A stretch of 64,000 bases of DNA, taken from assembly GCA_942490925.1 (NCBI GenBank), contig CALNYX010000017.1, forward strand, positions 124,001 to 188,000, given 5' to 3'. This DNA comes from CALNYX01 sp942490925. GTDB lineage: Bacteria > Chlamydiota > Chlamydiia > Chlamydiales > JAAKFR01. The notes beneath the pieces are model-generated. The model was given only the letters and a program-made list of their open reading frames with translations. It searched no databases and was not told where the DNA came from. This document shows, one piece after another, positions 35,683-44,654 of the stretch (positions are counted from its first letter, which is position 1; the number at the start of each line of letters is the position of its first letter). Both the position numbers and the translations under genes were made by a program.

Positions 35683-36674
35683 GAAAACTCGTTGTAATGG
35701 GTTTGGACAAGGTTGAAGATGTAATCAGAGCGTACACCGCGCTTTGCATGGCGATCATGACAAGCATCACTTCCCGGGAAGTTCTCCATGTCGATCTCAT
35801 CACCGAAAGCAAAATAGACACCACGTCTATTTGGAAGACGTTTTTCACCGAGTTCTGTCTGGACCACCTGTGGTGGTGGTAAAATGTCATAGGTCTTTAG
35901 GGCAAGTGGATAGAAGTGTGTAGGACGCTTAGATTGCCTTGCCATCAAGCGAAACATTTCAATGCTCTGTGGGTCAAATGGAGATAGCATCAGCTCACCT
36001 TTTTCATTCACTCTGTCACGCCCTCCACTTGGCGCGACGTAGATTGCTTTTCCACCTTCAGCAAGCAGTTGTCCCATCCGTTTCATGGTGCGCTGATTAT
36101 GCAACTGCTTCTCCTCTTTTTTCTCAGGTGGGTTATCAATATATCTTTTTGAATAAATGCAGATTAAATCACATCCAAGACTTAATGGTACAGCAATTGG
36201 ATCAGTGATCACTCGATCGCCAGCGACAAAAATCAAATCAGAGGCAAACTTTGGATAGGAGTCACTCAGAGCGATTTTAATCAGCTGCGGGTCAACTTCT
36301 GTTTGGTGATTGGCAAGCAAGATGACATTTTCCTGAGCGTCGAGTTGTTTGAGCATCTTATCGATGTTTTCAAGATACAACAGCCTAGACTTCTTCTTGT
36401 CGACCATGGGAGTAAAAAGATCGATACCAAAATGCTGATGATCAAAAGGCTCTGTGATTTTCTTGTGGAAAGGTTCAAACTTATGCGGGGAAGCAATTTG
36501 CTTTTTGACCAAATCAACGTAGGTGTAGAAAATTTTCTCATGTTCGCTATAGTCGTACCGCGCGCTTGTCAATGTTTCGACATAGGCATGATAGAGATGA
36601 AGAAAAATCTGGTAGATGATCTCAGGGATCCGCTTCTCTTCACGCTCTTCTTTCAAAAAAGTCAAAAAATCCAT
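35679..36674 (-). CDS. plsB: Glycerol-3-phosphate acyltransferase, chloroplast type
   Basis: First acylation of phospholipid synthesis (331 residues), adding a fatty acid to sn-1 of glycerol 3-phosphate. The acyltransferase motif NHQTEVDP (H-x4-D) and the later VAPSGGRDR match the soluble plastid-type enzyme rather than E. coli PlsB. Similarity of chlamydial and plant plastid enzymes is well known. It is 4 bp after rng and overlaps the insulinase gene by 4 bp, so it is co-transcribed with both. Confidence 0.93.
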   Translation of the reverse strand: MDFLTFLKEEREEKRIPEIIYQIFLHLYHAYVETLTSARYDYSEHEKIFYTYVDLVKKQIASPHKFEPFHKKITEPFDHQHFGIDLFTPMVDKKKSRLLYLENIDKMLKQLDAQENVILLANHQTEVDPQLIKIALSDSYPKFASDLIFVAGDRVITDPIAVPLSLGCDLICIYSKRYIDNPPEKKEEKQLHNQRTMKRMGQLLAEGGKAIYVAPSGGRDRVNEKGELMLSPFDPQSIEMFRLMARQSKRPTHFYPLALKTYDILPPPQVVQTELGEKRLPNRRGVYFAFGDEIDMENFPGSDACHDRHAKRGVRSDYIFNLVQTHYNEFS

Positions 36675-36678
36675 CTTT

Positions 36679-38223
36679 CTAAGTCTCGATTAGTTCATTT
36701 GATGTTGACGAGTAGAAAAGAAAGTCGTTGAGATGGAGTTGATCAGAGGTGTCAAACTCCAGCTGCGCTTTCAATTTCTTTGCCAATTTCTCGAAAAAGG
36801 TCTTCTCTCCATGTTCTTTCATGTAGCGATCGAGTTCAGGGTGCGTCACAATTCGAACACCATAGTTCTCCATATGCTCAATTGCTTTTTTCAAGGCGCG
36901 CTCCATTTCGATCACAACGCTCTCGTGTGTCTTGATCAGAGCCGAACCGTGGCAGTAAGGACAAGCTGTGAAGAGCATCTGTGTCAAAGATTCACGGCTA
37001 CGCTGCCGTGTCATCTCTACAAGACCAAATTCACTCATTCCTAGAACAGTTCCTTTTGCTGGATCCTCTTTCATACACTCTTTAAGTCGCTCAAGTACTT
37101 TGCGTTGGTTACGTCGAGAACGCATGTCAATGAAGTCAATGATGATCAATCCTCCAACATTACGCAGCCGCACTTGTCGCGCTACTTCTTGCGCAGCTTC
37201 TAGGTTGATGCGCAGTAGCGTTTGCTCGACATCTCCCTCAGCATTGGTGCTTCTTCCAGAGTTGACATCGACTGTGTGCATTGCTTCTGTACGATCAAAA
37301 AAGAGGTAACCGCCACCTGGGAGCCAAACTTTGCGCCTTGTCGCTTTGTCAATCTCTCTTTCGACATTGAATCGTTCGAACATCGGAGCTTTATCTCTGT
37401 AGTATTCAAGGCGCAATGGACTGTCAGGAGCCATTTTGTTGCAGAGGCGTTTACTCTTTTGGTAGATGCTATAGTCATCGATGAGCAGGCGGTCAAATTT
37501 CTTGTCGATACATTTGATAAGGGCGCGTTTAATGATGTCTGACTCTTCAAATAGGAGTGTTGGCTCTTCAGAGGTATTGAACTTCTCCATGATCGTTTGC
37601 CAGGTCTGATGCAGCTCATGTGCTTCATCAATCAACTGGTCTGTTGTTGCATGCACACTTGCTGTACGGCAAATGAGGCCCATGTCATGCGGCATTTCAA
37701 AGGCGCGTATCAATTTTTTCAATTTTTCACGTGCACCACGATCTTCAATCTTCCGTGAAACACCTCTGTGTGGAGAATTAGGGAGCATGACAAGGTAGCG
37801 TCCTGCTAGCGACACATTTGAGGTGAGACGCGCACCCTTAGTCCCGATCGGCTCTTTGACCACTTGTACCAGTACAGGCTGCTCATTTTTCAATACTTCT
37901 TCAATATTGAGTTTCTTGGGCTTGCGTGTATCGACTGACTGGATATCGTAATCCAAGTCGAAGTCCATTTCGAACATCTGCTCAAATTTTTTGGTATTTT
38001 CCAAAATATCAGAGATATGAATGAACCCATTTTCGCTCTCAGAGATGTCGATGAATGCCGACTGGATGTTGTGAAGAATATTTGTCACGCGCCCACGGTA
38101 GATATTCCCAGTGAGTTGGCGTGTTTTTTTTCGTTCTATAACTAAGTCAACAAGTTGCCCATTTCTGAGGTGGGCGGAACGAATTTCTTTGGATTCGATG
38201 TTGAGAAGAAGATCATTGTCCAT
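36679..38223 (-). CDS. rng: Ribonuclease G (RNase E/G family)
   Basis: Endoribonuclease (514 residues) for rRNA and mRNA processing. The S1 domain is near the start (GNIYRGRVTNIL, ISESENGFIHISD). The catalytic DNase-like domain has MHTVDVNSGRST and LIIIDFIDMRS carrying the metal-binding Asp residues. A zinc-link type CPYC is at about residue 420. Length fits RNase G, without the RNase E scaffold tail. AAGGAA precedes the ATG. Confidence 0.95.
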   Translation of the reverse strand: MDNDLLLNIESKEIRSAHLRNGQLVDLVIERKKTRQLTGNIYRGRVTNILHNIQSAFIDISESENGFIHISDILENTKKFEQMFEMDFDLDYDIQSVDTRKPKKLNIEEVLKNEQPVLVQVVKEPIGTKGARLTSNVSLAGRYLVMLPNSPHRGVSRKIEDRGAREKLKKLIRAFEMPHDMGLICRTASVHATTDQLIDEAHELHQTWQTIMEKFNTSEEPTLLFEESDIIKRALIKCIDKKFDRLLIDDYSIYQKSKRLCNKMAPDSPLRLEYYRDKAPMFERFNVEREIDKATRRKVWLPGGGYLFFDRTEAMHTVDVNSGRSTNAEGDVEQTLLRINLEAAQEVARQVRLRNVGGLIIIDFIDMRSRRNQRKVLERLKECMKEDPAKGTVLGMSEFGLVEMTRQRSRESLTQMLFTACPYCHGSALIKTHESVVIEMERALKKAIEHMENYGVRIVTHPELDRYMKEHGEKTFFEKLAKKLKAQLEFDTSDQLHLNDFLFYSSTSNELIET

Positions 38224-38569
38224 GGGTGTTCCTTTCGCGTGAGACGGAACAGAAGAGGCAAAAATTTGTGATTCAGTGTCATAGGCTAATCAAAAAAAAT
38301 GTTACTGGCTCGCCAAAGGATGGTAGAAAATAGGCGAGGATCAAGGTGCATTCTGCTTCCGTGGTTATCTATTGAAACCTCTGATTAACGCCGGCTTTGT
38401 ATCTTTCAGTGCAAATTGCGCTGAAATCTCCAAACACCCCATTCATCAAAGATTTCTACTTTTGGGGGTCAATATACCTCTTGATCATGATCTTTTCTAC
38501 AAAAACTTTCAGTAGCTGAGGTATCTCTTGAGAAAAAAGGTTTTTTTTTGTAAATTGGTGCCTATTTTT
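38224..38569. other. Divergent intergenic region rng / DUF177-rpmF-plsX
   Basis: A 346-bp gap between divergent operons that must hold both promoters. It contains a 23-bp imperfect palindrome at 38404-38426 (TTTCAG...CTGAAA with inner GCAA/TTGC) and a smaller palindrome GATCATGATC at 38483-38492. No promoter is convincing enough to call; TTGAAA near 38371 is a weak -35 candidate. Confidence 0.5.
38404..38426. promoter_or_regulatory. Operator-like palindrome
   Basis: TTTCAGTGCAA facing TTGCGCTGAAA, nearly perfect dyad symmetry over 23 bp, between divergent operons. No T-run follows, so it resembles a regulator binding site more than a terminator. The cognate regulator is unknown. Confidence 0.4.
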
Positions 38570-38989
38570 ATGAAAGAAGACCGCTTAAAGATTTATATCC
38601 ATCAGCTAAAAGATGGAAAATGTGAACAGATCGAAGAGAGAGTCGAGCCTACATTCATGGACTTAGAGGAAGAGGAGCTTAAATTTGAAGCGCCTATCGA
38701 CCTCAAAGGGGAGGCATTTATCTCTGGTGAAAATTTTATTTTACGCCTTGAGATTCAAACAGATGCTACCATGATGTGCGCGATTTGTAACGAAGCTGTA
38801 TCCATTCCGATCAAAGTGCCACTATTAACGCACTCTGAGAAACTCGAAGCTGTAAAAGCGGGTCTTTTTCACATGGAAGGGGTGCTTCGCGAGGCAATTT
38901 TGCTTGAGCTTCCTCCTAAACCGGAGTGTAACTCAGGAAGCTGTCCTGAGCGAGAGCATCTAAAAAAATATTTTTCAAAGGAGAACTAA
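38570..38989 (+). CDS. YceD/DUF177 family protein
   Basis: A 139-residue member of DUF177, which is found directly before rpmF in most bacteria and is implicated in 23S rRNA accumulation. The family core is visible as LKGEAFISGENFILRLEIQ followed by a CAIC pair, and the tail has a second Cys pair (CNSGSC). An ATG at 38570 is preferred to a TTG 14 codons upstream because the extension is unlike the family. It lies 2 bp from rpmF. Confidence 0.85.
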   Translation: MKEDRLKIYIHQLKDGKCEQIEERVEPTFMDLEEEELKFEAPIDLKGEAFISGENFILRLEIQTDATMMCAICNEAVSIPIKVPLLTHSEKLEAVKAGLFHMEGVLREAILLELPPKPECNSGSCPEREHLKKYFSKEN

Positions 38990-38991
38990 TC

Positions 38992-39177
38992 ATGGCAGTA
39001 CCACGTAATCGTACTTCAAATGCACGGAAAAACTCTCGCAGAGCTCACCATGCAAAAAAACCAAAAAATTTGAGCCCTTGCCCTAATTGTGCAGCGCCGC
39101 GTCTTTCGCACCGCGTTTGTCCCTCTTGTGGCCAGTACAACAACCGCCAAGTAGTCAAAGAGACAGAGCAGAGTTAG
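38992..39177 (+). CDS. rpmF: Ribosomal protein L32
   Basis: Small basic protein (61 residues) of the large subunit. It begins MAVPRNRTSNARKNSRRAHH and carries the zinc-binding set CPNC...CPSC typical of Cys-containing L32. An AAGGAG site lies before the ATG. It sits between the DUF177 gene and plsX, the standard bacterial order. Confidence 0.98.
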   Translation: MAVPRNRTSNARKNSRRAHHAKKPKNLSPCPNCAAPRLSHRVCPSCGQYNNRQVVKETEQS

Positions 39178-39178
39178 G

Positions 39179-40123
39179 ATGCGCATCGGGATCGACCTGA
39201 TGGGGGGTGATCGCTCGCCCATGCATATTTTCCAAGCCCTTCTCGAGGGGGATTTCGATCATGAGTTTGTCGTTTTAGCTGACGCAACAACGATTAAGCA
39301 TCTTGAACGAAAAGCCTGCTTTGAGTTTGTCATGACTGAAGAGATGATTGAGATGGGGGAATCCCCACTCTACGCGATTCGACGCAAAAAAAAGGCGTCG
39401 ATGGCTATCGGCATGAAGATGTTGAAGGACAAACAAATCGATGCTCTTGTCTCGACAGGCAATACAGGCGCTCTTGTCGCTTCGGCAATGATCTACTTGA
39501 CGCGCCTTCCTCGCATTGAGCGTCCTGCTCTTCTTGTCATGATGCCAAATGGAGAGAAAGGAGTTGTTGTTTTGGATGTTGGAGCCAACATCACACCTAA
39601 GCCACAACACCTCATTGATTATGCCAAAATGGCTGCTGTTTATCGCAGTGTTCTGCATGGGATCACACATCCTAAAGTTGGCCTACTCAATATTGGAGTT
39701 GAAGAGAGAAAGGGAACCAAAGAGGTGCAGCAGACCTATCGGCTCCTCCAAGAAGAGTTTAGAGAAGGCTTTCTTGGGAATATCGAAGGGCGCGAGGTCT
39801 TTGATGGTGATATTGACATCATGGTAACCGATGGCTTCACTGGAAACGTCTTTTTGAAAACCTGCGAAGGTGTCTCTTCCTTTTTTATGGAATATATCCA
39901 AGAACATTTTCCATCAGCAGAAAGCAAGAAGATCGTCGAACACTTCTACCACCGCTTTAACTATGACAAACATCCAGGAGCCTTTCTCTGCGGCGTTGAT
40001 GGGATTGTTGTGAAATGTCATGGCTACTCAAACCAGACAGCGATGATCAATGGCATTAAAAGTGCAATCGACCTTGCTGAAAACCAGATCACCGATAAGC
40101 TCAAACAAGCCCTAATGTTATGA
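39179..40123 (+). CDS. plsX: Phosphate acyltransferase PlsX
   Basis: Converts acyl-ACP to acyl-phosphate for phospholipid synthesis (314 residues). MRIGIDLMGGDRSP at the N-terminus, STGNTGALVASAM, VLDVGANITPKPQHL and VTDGFTGNVFLKTCEG are characteristic. In most bacteria PlsX feeds PlsY; here a PlsB lies in the nearby divergent operon. One base separates it from rpmF, and it overlaps the MFS gene by 4 bp. Confidence 0.96.
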   Translation: MRIGIDLMGGDRSPMHIFQALLEGDFDHEFVVLADATTIKHLERKACFEFVMTEEMIEMGESPLYAIRRKKKASMAIGMKMLKDKQIDALVSTGNTGALVASAMIYLTRLPRIERPALLVMMPNGEKGVVVLDVGANITPKPQHLIDYAKMAAVYRSVLHGITHPKVGLLNIGVEERKGTKEVQQTYRLLQEEFREGFLGNIEGREVFDGDIDIMVTDGFTGNVFLKTCEGVSSFFMEYIQEHFPSAESKKIVEHFYHRFNYDKHPGAFLCGVDGIVVKCHGYSNQTAMINGIKSAIDLAENQITDKLKQALML

Positions 40124-41331
40124 GCGCAAAGTTCAATATAAGGGAGGTGAGTCCCTGTCTCTTTGCCGTCTTTATCGATCTCGTGGGATTTGGAATTGTC
40201 TATCCTGTACTCACGGCTCTTTTCATGGGCAAGCACTCCCTTTTACCTGCCGATGTCTCCGAGCACGTCCGCTTTTTCTACCTCAGTTTAGGCTTTTTGG
40301 TCTATCCGCTCTTTATGTTCTTCGGCTCAGCCTTAGTCGGCGACTTCTCAGACATCTGGGGGCGTAAAAAAATGCTCATGGCCTGTATGGCTGGTTTTTT
40401 CATCGGCTTTGCATTTGTGGGCTACGGCATTCAGATTGGTTCATTGACCCTCTTTTTCATCGGGCGCGCAATTAGTGGACTAATGGGAGCGAGCATTCCT
40501 GTAGCTCTAGCTGCTATTGCTGATTTGAGCACGCACGAAAACAAACCACTGCATATGAGTTTTGTGGCGCTTGTTGAAAGTCTCGGTTTTGTGCTCGGAC
40601 CCTTTTTAGGAGGTGTGCTGAGCAAGTTTGGCTTTGCTTTTCCTTTCTATCTCTCTTCAGTGCTCTCCGCTTTTGCCTTTTTCTGGATCTGGCTAAGCTT
40701 TCAGGAAACCTTTGTCAAAAAAGATGGCAAGACCCTCTCTTTCATGCGTTTTTTCAAAGTGTTTGCTCAGGCCTTTCAGGATCGAGCAATTCGCTTGCTA
40801 GCCCTTGTTTTCTTCCTCATGCAGATTGGCATCTCGCTCTACCTTCAGCTCATTATTGTCTACTTGAGTGAAAAGTTGCACTACTCAGCATTTAAACTAG
40901 GCTTATTCAATGCTTACTTAGGCTTCTGGTTTGCTATTGGCCTTCTTCTCATTATCCCCTACGCTTCAAAACGGTATCCCATTGAAAAGATAGCAGTTGT
41001 CACACTGCTTATTAATGGGCTTGCTCAAACGATCTTTACTATTGTTCCTGGTGAATTAGCTCTTTGGATTTTTGCCATTCCCTTTGCAATTGCCATGCAA
41101 GTGACTTTTACAGCTCTTCTGGCCTCCATCTCAAATGCTGCTGGTGTTGATGATCAAGGGTGGGCAATGGGGATCAGCGGATCAATCATTGCACTCTCGT
41201 TTGTTATTACAGGAATTTCTCCAAATTTAGTCCCTATTTTTGGAGCTAAAATTTTAATACTAGTTGGTGGAATAGTTCTTTTATTATCTTCTTTATTACA
41301 GTACTTTTATTGCAAAAAACACATTAGTTAG
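40120..41331 (+). CDS. Major facilitator superfamily transporter
   Basis: A 403-residue membrane protein with 12 predicted helices. The loop 2-3 motif GDFSDIWGRKK matches the MFS motif A (G-x-x-S-D-x-x-G-R-K/R), and ESLGFVLGPFLGG matches motif C of drug:H+ antiporters, so it resembles the TetA/DHA1 group. The substrate is unknown. It overlaps plsX by 4 bp, so it is probably expressed with the phospholipid genes, but that does not by itself imply a lipid substrate. Confidence 0.85.
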   Translation: MSAKFNIREVSPCLFAVFIDLVGFGIVYPVLTALFMGKHSLLPADVSEHVRFFYLSLGFLVYPLFMFFGSALVGDFSDIWGRKKMLMACMAGFFIGFAFVGYGIQIGSLTLFFIGRAISGLMGASIPVALAAIADLSTHENKPLHMSFVALVESLGFVLGPFLGGVLSKFGFAFPFYLSSVLSAFAFFWIWLSFQETFVKKDGKTLSFMRFFKVFAQAFQDRAIRLLALVFFLMQIGISLYLQLIIVYLSEKLHYSAFKLGLFNAYLGFWFAIGLLLIIPYASKRYPIEKIAVVTLLINGLAQTIFTIVPGELALWIFAIPFAIAMQVTFTALLASISNAAGVDDQGWAMGISGSIIALSFVITGISPNLVPIFGAKILILVGGIVLLLSSLLQYFYCKKHIS

Positions 41332-41339
41332 ATTATAAT
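41310..41339 (+). promoter_or_regulatory. Promoter of the small gene 41347-41547
   Basis: TTGCAA (41310-41315), 18-nt spacer, TATAAT (41334-41339). The ATG lies 7 nt after the -10 box, so a leaderless mRNA is predicted. Confidence 0.6.
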
Positions 41340-41346
41340 TCTAACT

Positions 41347-41547
41347 ATGAATCCTTTAAATGACGCAGGTCCTATCCCATTTTCCCCAGTGCCAGATGTC
41401 AATGGGGAAGATTTTCAAATTGTGTCTCTACTTTCTGAAGAGCAGAATGTGCCTGGATCTGTGATTGTTGAAGTGGTGCGCACACGATTAGTAAGTGCGT
41501 CTGATCAGCAAGTACCTGAGGAGCCGCCTTCTAGGCCAGATAAGTGA
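41347..41547 (+). CDS. Small hypothetical protein
   Basis: A 66-residue acidic, proline-containing protein without membrane segment or Cys. No family is recognised. Support comes from a near-consensus promoter placed immediately upstream. There is no Shine-Dalgarno sequence, consistent with leaderless initiation. It overlaps the convergent ychJ-like gene by 17 bp. The short, low-complexity ends (PEEPPSRPDK) suggest a disordered protein. It could be spurious. Confidence 0.45.
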   Translation: MNPLNDAGPIPFSPVPDVNGEDFQIVSLLSEEQNVPGSVIVEVVRTRLVSASDQQVPEEPPSRPDK

Positions 41548-41887
41548 TTCCTGAATAGAGCCACTTACCATTCTTTTTTTCAAATCGACTTTTTTCTGTG
41601 AATGAGACGTCTTTTCCTTGCTGCTTTAGGATTGCTCGAAACGTTACAGTATCTTCTGATGTTTCTAGAATTTCCAATCCAATAAAGTCTGTTGCCTTAC
41701 AAAAATGCTCAATCTCTTTGAGGTCGACAGCTTTGACATCTGTTGCTGCAACATAATCAACCAGGCCAAGAGCATATGCGCAGTAGCGCGAGCGCATGAG
41801 ATCAAGCGGTGTCAGTGGCAGCTCACCTTTGTGATAAGGCTCACAACACTGGGCGTAGGGAAGTTGGCTATGACAGGGACATTTCAT
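41531..41887 (-). CDS. YchJ-like SEC-C motif protein (UPF0225)
   Basis: A 118-residue protein. The N-terminal CPCHSQLPYAQCC is the SEC-C zinc motif (CxCx8CC), followed by PLTPLDLMRSRYCAYALGLVDYV, typical of YchJ, here cited in part as LMRSRYCAYALG, and an NTF2-like fold to the end. Molecular function is not established for the family. It overlaps lpxB by 4 bp. Confidence 0.9.
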   Translation of the reverse strand: MKCPCHSQLPYAQCCEPYHKGELPLTPLDLMRSRYCAYALGLVDYVAATDVKAVDLKEIEHFCKATDFIGLEILETSEDTVTFRAILKQQGKDVSFTEKSRFEKKNGKWLYSGITYLA

Positions 41888-42927
41888 ATTAGTATCTCTA
41901 AAATTGTATCAGCAGCCGTTTTTTCGACAGCTTCTAAACGTGTATGGAATGCAGTCGACTCTTTTTCAAACTGTTTCCCCTCAATCAGACGATCGAGACT
42001 ATTTGCGACTTCATGAGCAAAGATGCGGCTATGGATAAATTCGGGAAAGAGTTCTTTTTGGCTAATCAAGTTTGGCAAGGAAAAATAGGGGATGTGGATG
42101 CGAAAAACATGACGCCCCAAAAAGTAGTTGATCGCTGAAAGTTTATAGGTCACAACTGTTGGAACATTGTGAAGTGCCAGCTCAAAGGTGATTGTGCCAG
42201 AGGTGGCAATGGCTGCCTGACAACTCGACATCAAAAGAGAGCGTTTTTCACCGGGAACAAGTAATGCTTCAGGAGCAAGGGAGTGGATAAGTGGTTTTAG
42301 TCCAGCGCGCGCAACTGAAACAGCAACAGGCTTCCCTTTTGCTGCGGCTAATTGAAGAGGTAAGTTGCGTTTGATCTCAGAAACACGACTTCCTGGAAAG
42401 AGAGCCACGGTGCCTTGTGGAAGGTCTAACTTCTCTTGCTTAATCACCGTTTTGGCTAGTGGATGCCCAACGTAGGTGACAGGAAGTGAAGTCTGCTTAA
42501 AATAAGCTTTTTCAAAAGGTAGAATGGTCAGTAGATGGTCGAGTGTTGCAGCAAGCTGCTTGATGCGACTCTTGCGCCACGCCCAAACAGATGGACTGAC
42601 ATAGTGAATCAGTTTGCCTCTAAAACCTTTTTTTCGCAGTGCTTTTGCCATCAAGAGGTTGAATTCAGCATAGTCGATAAAAACCACGGCATCAGGTTGC
42701 TCTTTGAGGATCCATTTTTTGAGTTTGCGAAATGTTTTGTAGAGCTTGGGAAGCGCTTTGATCACATCGGTGATGCCCATGACATGTGGCATTGGAGCGA
42801 TCACTTCCATTCCTGCTTTTCCCATCAACTCTCCTCCCATACCATAGTAATGGGCAGGCAGAGAACAGATCAAATCAGCGCCAAGCTGATCACCGCTCTG
42901 CTCTCCAGCAAGGAGGCAAATTTTCAC
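41884..42927 (-). CDS. lpxB: Lipid-A-disaccharide synthase
   Basis: Glycosyltransferase family 19 enzyme (347 residues) joining UDP-2,3-diacylglucosamine and lipid X to form the lipid A disaccharide. LLAGEQSGDQLGADL at the N-terminus, YVSPSVWAWRKSRIKQL, VGHPL, ALFPGSRVSEIKRNLPL and ATSGTITFELALHNVPTVV are family marks. It is shorter than chlamydial LpxB forms with an N-terminal extra domain but is complete for the core enzyme. It overlaps the glycosyltransferase gene by 4 bp. Confidence 0.95.
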   Translation of the reverse strand: MKICLLAGEQSGDQLGADLICSLPAHYYGMGGELMGKAGMEVIAPMPHVMGITDVIKALPKLYKTFRKLKKWILKEQPDAVVFIDYAEFNLLMAKALRKKGFRGKLIHYVSPSVWAWRKSRIKQLAATLDHLLTILPFEKAYFKQTSLPVTYVGHPLAKTVIKQEKLDLPQGTVALFPGSRVSEIKRNLPLQLAAAKGKPVAVSVARAGLKPLIHSLAPEALLVPGEKRSLLMSSCQAAIATSGTITFELALHNVPTVVTYKLSAINYFLGRHVFRIHIPYFSLPNLISQKELFPEFIHSRIFAHEVANSLDRLIEGKQFEKESTAFHTRLEAVEKTAADTILEILI

Positions 42928-43649
42928 GAAAACCTCTCGTGAGTGATCTCTTCACGAATCGTATGTTTGAGATGGCGATGACGCATCCAACGGACGACGA
43001 ACATGTCGACAATGGGGCCGATAGAGCGATTGAAAAAGTTGTATTTGGTTTTGCCTTCCACACGTTCACGATGGCTAACGGGGATCTCTTTGATGCGATA
43101 CCCTTCGATTTTGAAAAGGGCGGGTAAAAAGCGGTGCATTCCCTTGTACATTTTGATCTGCTGCAGCGCTGAGCGGCGGTAGATTTTCAGTGAGCAGCCT
43201 GTGTCATGTACACCATCTTTACAAAAGCGGCTACGAATGGCATTTGAGAAGCGAGAGGTAAGCCGTTTTTGCCAGGTATCTTTCCGATTTACACGCCAGC
43301 CAACTACAAGATCAGCATTGGTAACCGCTTTCACTAGCTTGGGGATATCGGCAGGGTCGTTCTGTCGATCTCCATCCAGGGTAATGACGAACGTTCCAAG
43401 CGCGGCTGCAAAGCCAGCTGCAAAGGCACTTGATTGACCGTAGTTACGCTCGAAGGAGAGAATTCTGAGAAAGGGTTTGGTTTGGCAAAGTGTTTGGAGT
43501 TTAAGTAGGCTTGAGTCTGTCGAGCCATCGTCGATACAGATCAACTCCCAAGGAGCATTGAGAGCTGCCATGACAGGTTCAATCTCATTAATCAGAGGAA
43601 CGATATTCTCCTCTTCATTGCGAATAGGGATGACGACTGAATATTCCAT
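42924..43649 (-). CDS. Family 2 glycosyltransferase (DPM1/ArnC-like)
   Basis: A 241-residue GT-A enzyme. SVVIPIRNEEENI opens the nucleotide-binding fold; CIDDGSTDSS and ITLDGDRQNDPADIP carry the Asp residues for sugar nucleotide and metal, and HRERVEGKTKYNFFNR is typical of polyprenyl-phosphate sugar transferases. Unlike ArnC it has no C-terminal membrane helices. It probably attaches a sugar to a lipid carrier for surface glycolipids, consistent with its junction with lpxB. Confidence 0.87.
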   Translation of the reverse strand: MEYSVVIPIRNEEENIVPLINEIEPVMAALNAPWELICIDDGSTDSSLLKLQTLCQTKPFLRILSFERNYGQSSAFAAGFAAALGTFVITLDGDRQNDPADIPKLVKAVTNADLVVGWRVNRKDTWQKRLTSRFSNAIRSRFCKDGVHDTGCSLKIYRRSALQQIKMYKGMHRFLPALFKIEGYRIKEIPVSHRERVEGKTKYNFFNRSIGPIVDMFVVRWMRHRHLKHTIREEITHERFS

Positions 43650-43859
43650 ACAGCTGATATTACAGATTTAGCAAATTGATGACACGTCCAAATCAAAATA
43701 GATCTGCAAGATAGCGGGTATTTGTCGTATTTATTTTAAAATGTGTTCCATTCGATAGGTCGAAGAGTCATATCAAACTACAAAATAGTTTAATAAGGGA
43801 GTTTGTCTAGTTCAAAAAGGGCAATTTGCTCATAATTTCACCTTCAAACGAGGGTTCTT

Positions 43860-44654
43860 ATGCTAGAAGGAATTGTTGGAAGCAAGAGTGTTGAGCGAAT
43901 TTTACTCTTCATCTTTGTGAATGAGCAGTGTTATGGGGCGCAGATTCAATCGCTCTTGAATGTTCCACTTACTCCAGTGCAAAAGGCTCTAATTCAATTA
44001 GAGAAGCATGGAATCCTAACGAGTCATTTTGAGGGAAAAACACGGATCTATCGATTTGATTCGCGCTATCCAATGCGTGAGGAGTTAGAGGCGCTTTTAC
44101 GCAAGGCTTACTCGTTGCTTCCATCCGAGCAACGGCGTCGCTACTGTTTTATTCATCAGCCAAAAGTGCGTGCGTCTGAAGCGGGGAATCGGAAGAAAGC
44201 ATTGCTTGCTTTTTGGAAACAGCTGGTTCAAGTTCAAAGCCTGAGTTTTTCTGCCAAAACTCTGAGTGAAGTGAAACAGGGTGAAGCGAGTGTGAAAGTA
44301 GACATTGAAAGTCCATCTGTCATTCTCTTTCAGGAGAAAGGAAATTGGCTTATTAACCAAAGACCTGACACGACATTTAGCAACATTTTTCGTTGGACGC
44401 TCGATTTAGGAGCGGCGCTTATTACTCTTGAGCATTTGCGTTATGGACCGAATAAACCGGTATTTTTGCTCAACTTTACTCCGACAAAAAGGGGTGTTTT
44501 GGAATCAGTTGATGCGCATCTCTGTTTGCAGGATATTTATCTGGGAAATCTTGTTTGGAACAAGAGCTACATCGATCTTTATTGGCGCATCATTGGCCCT
44601 AACAAAAACATGCACCTCACCTCTCGCTACAGCTCATGTGCTCTTGATGCTTAA
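43860..44654 (+). CDS. Protein with N-terminal winged-helix domain
   Basis: A 264-residue protein. Residues 1-75 look like a winged helix: KSVERILLFIFVNEQCYGAQI, cited in part as ERILLFIFVNEQ, then TPVQKALIQLEKHGILTSHF and GKTRIYRFD as recognition helix and wing. The remaining part is mixed, without membrane segments, and not recognised. It could be a transcription regulator, but the second domain is unlike known effector-binding domains. GAGG precedes the ATG. The end overlaps the convergent hydrolase by 21 bp. Confidence 0.7.
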   Translation: MLEGIVGSKSVERILLFIFVNEQCYGAQIQSLLNVPLTPVQKALIQLEKHGILTSHFEGKTRIYRFDSRYPMREELEALLRKAYSLLPSEQRRRYCFIHQPKVRASEAGNRKKALLAFWKQLVQVQSLSFSAKTLSEVKQGEASVKVDIESPSVILFQEKGNWLINQRPDTTFSNIFRWTLDLGAALITLEHLRYGPNKPVFLLNFTPTKRGVLESVDAHLCLQDIYLGNLVWNKSYIDLYWRIIGPNKNMHLTSRYSSCALDA

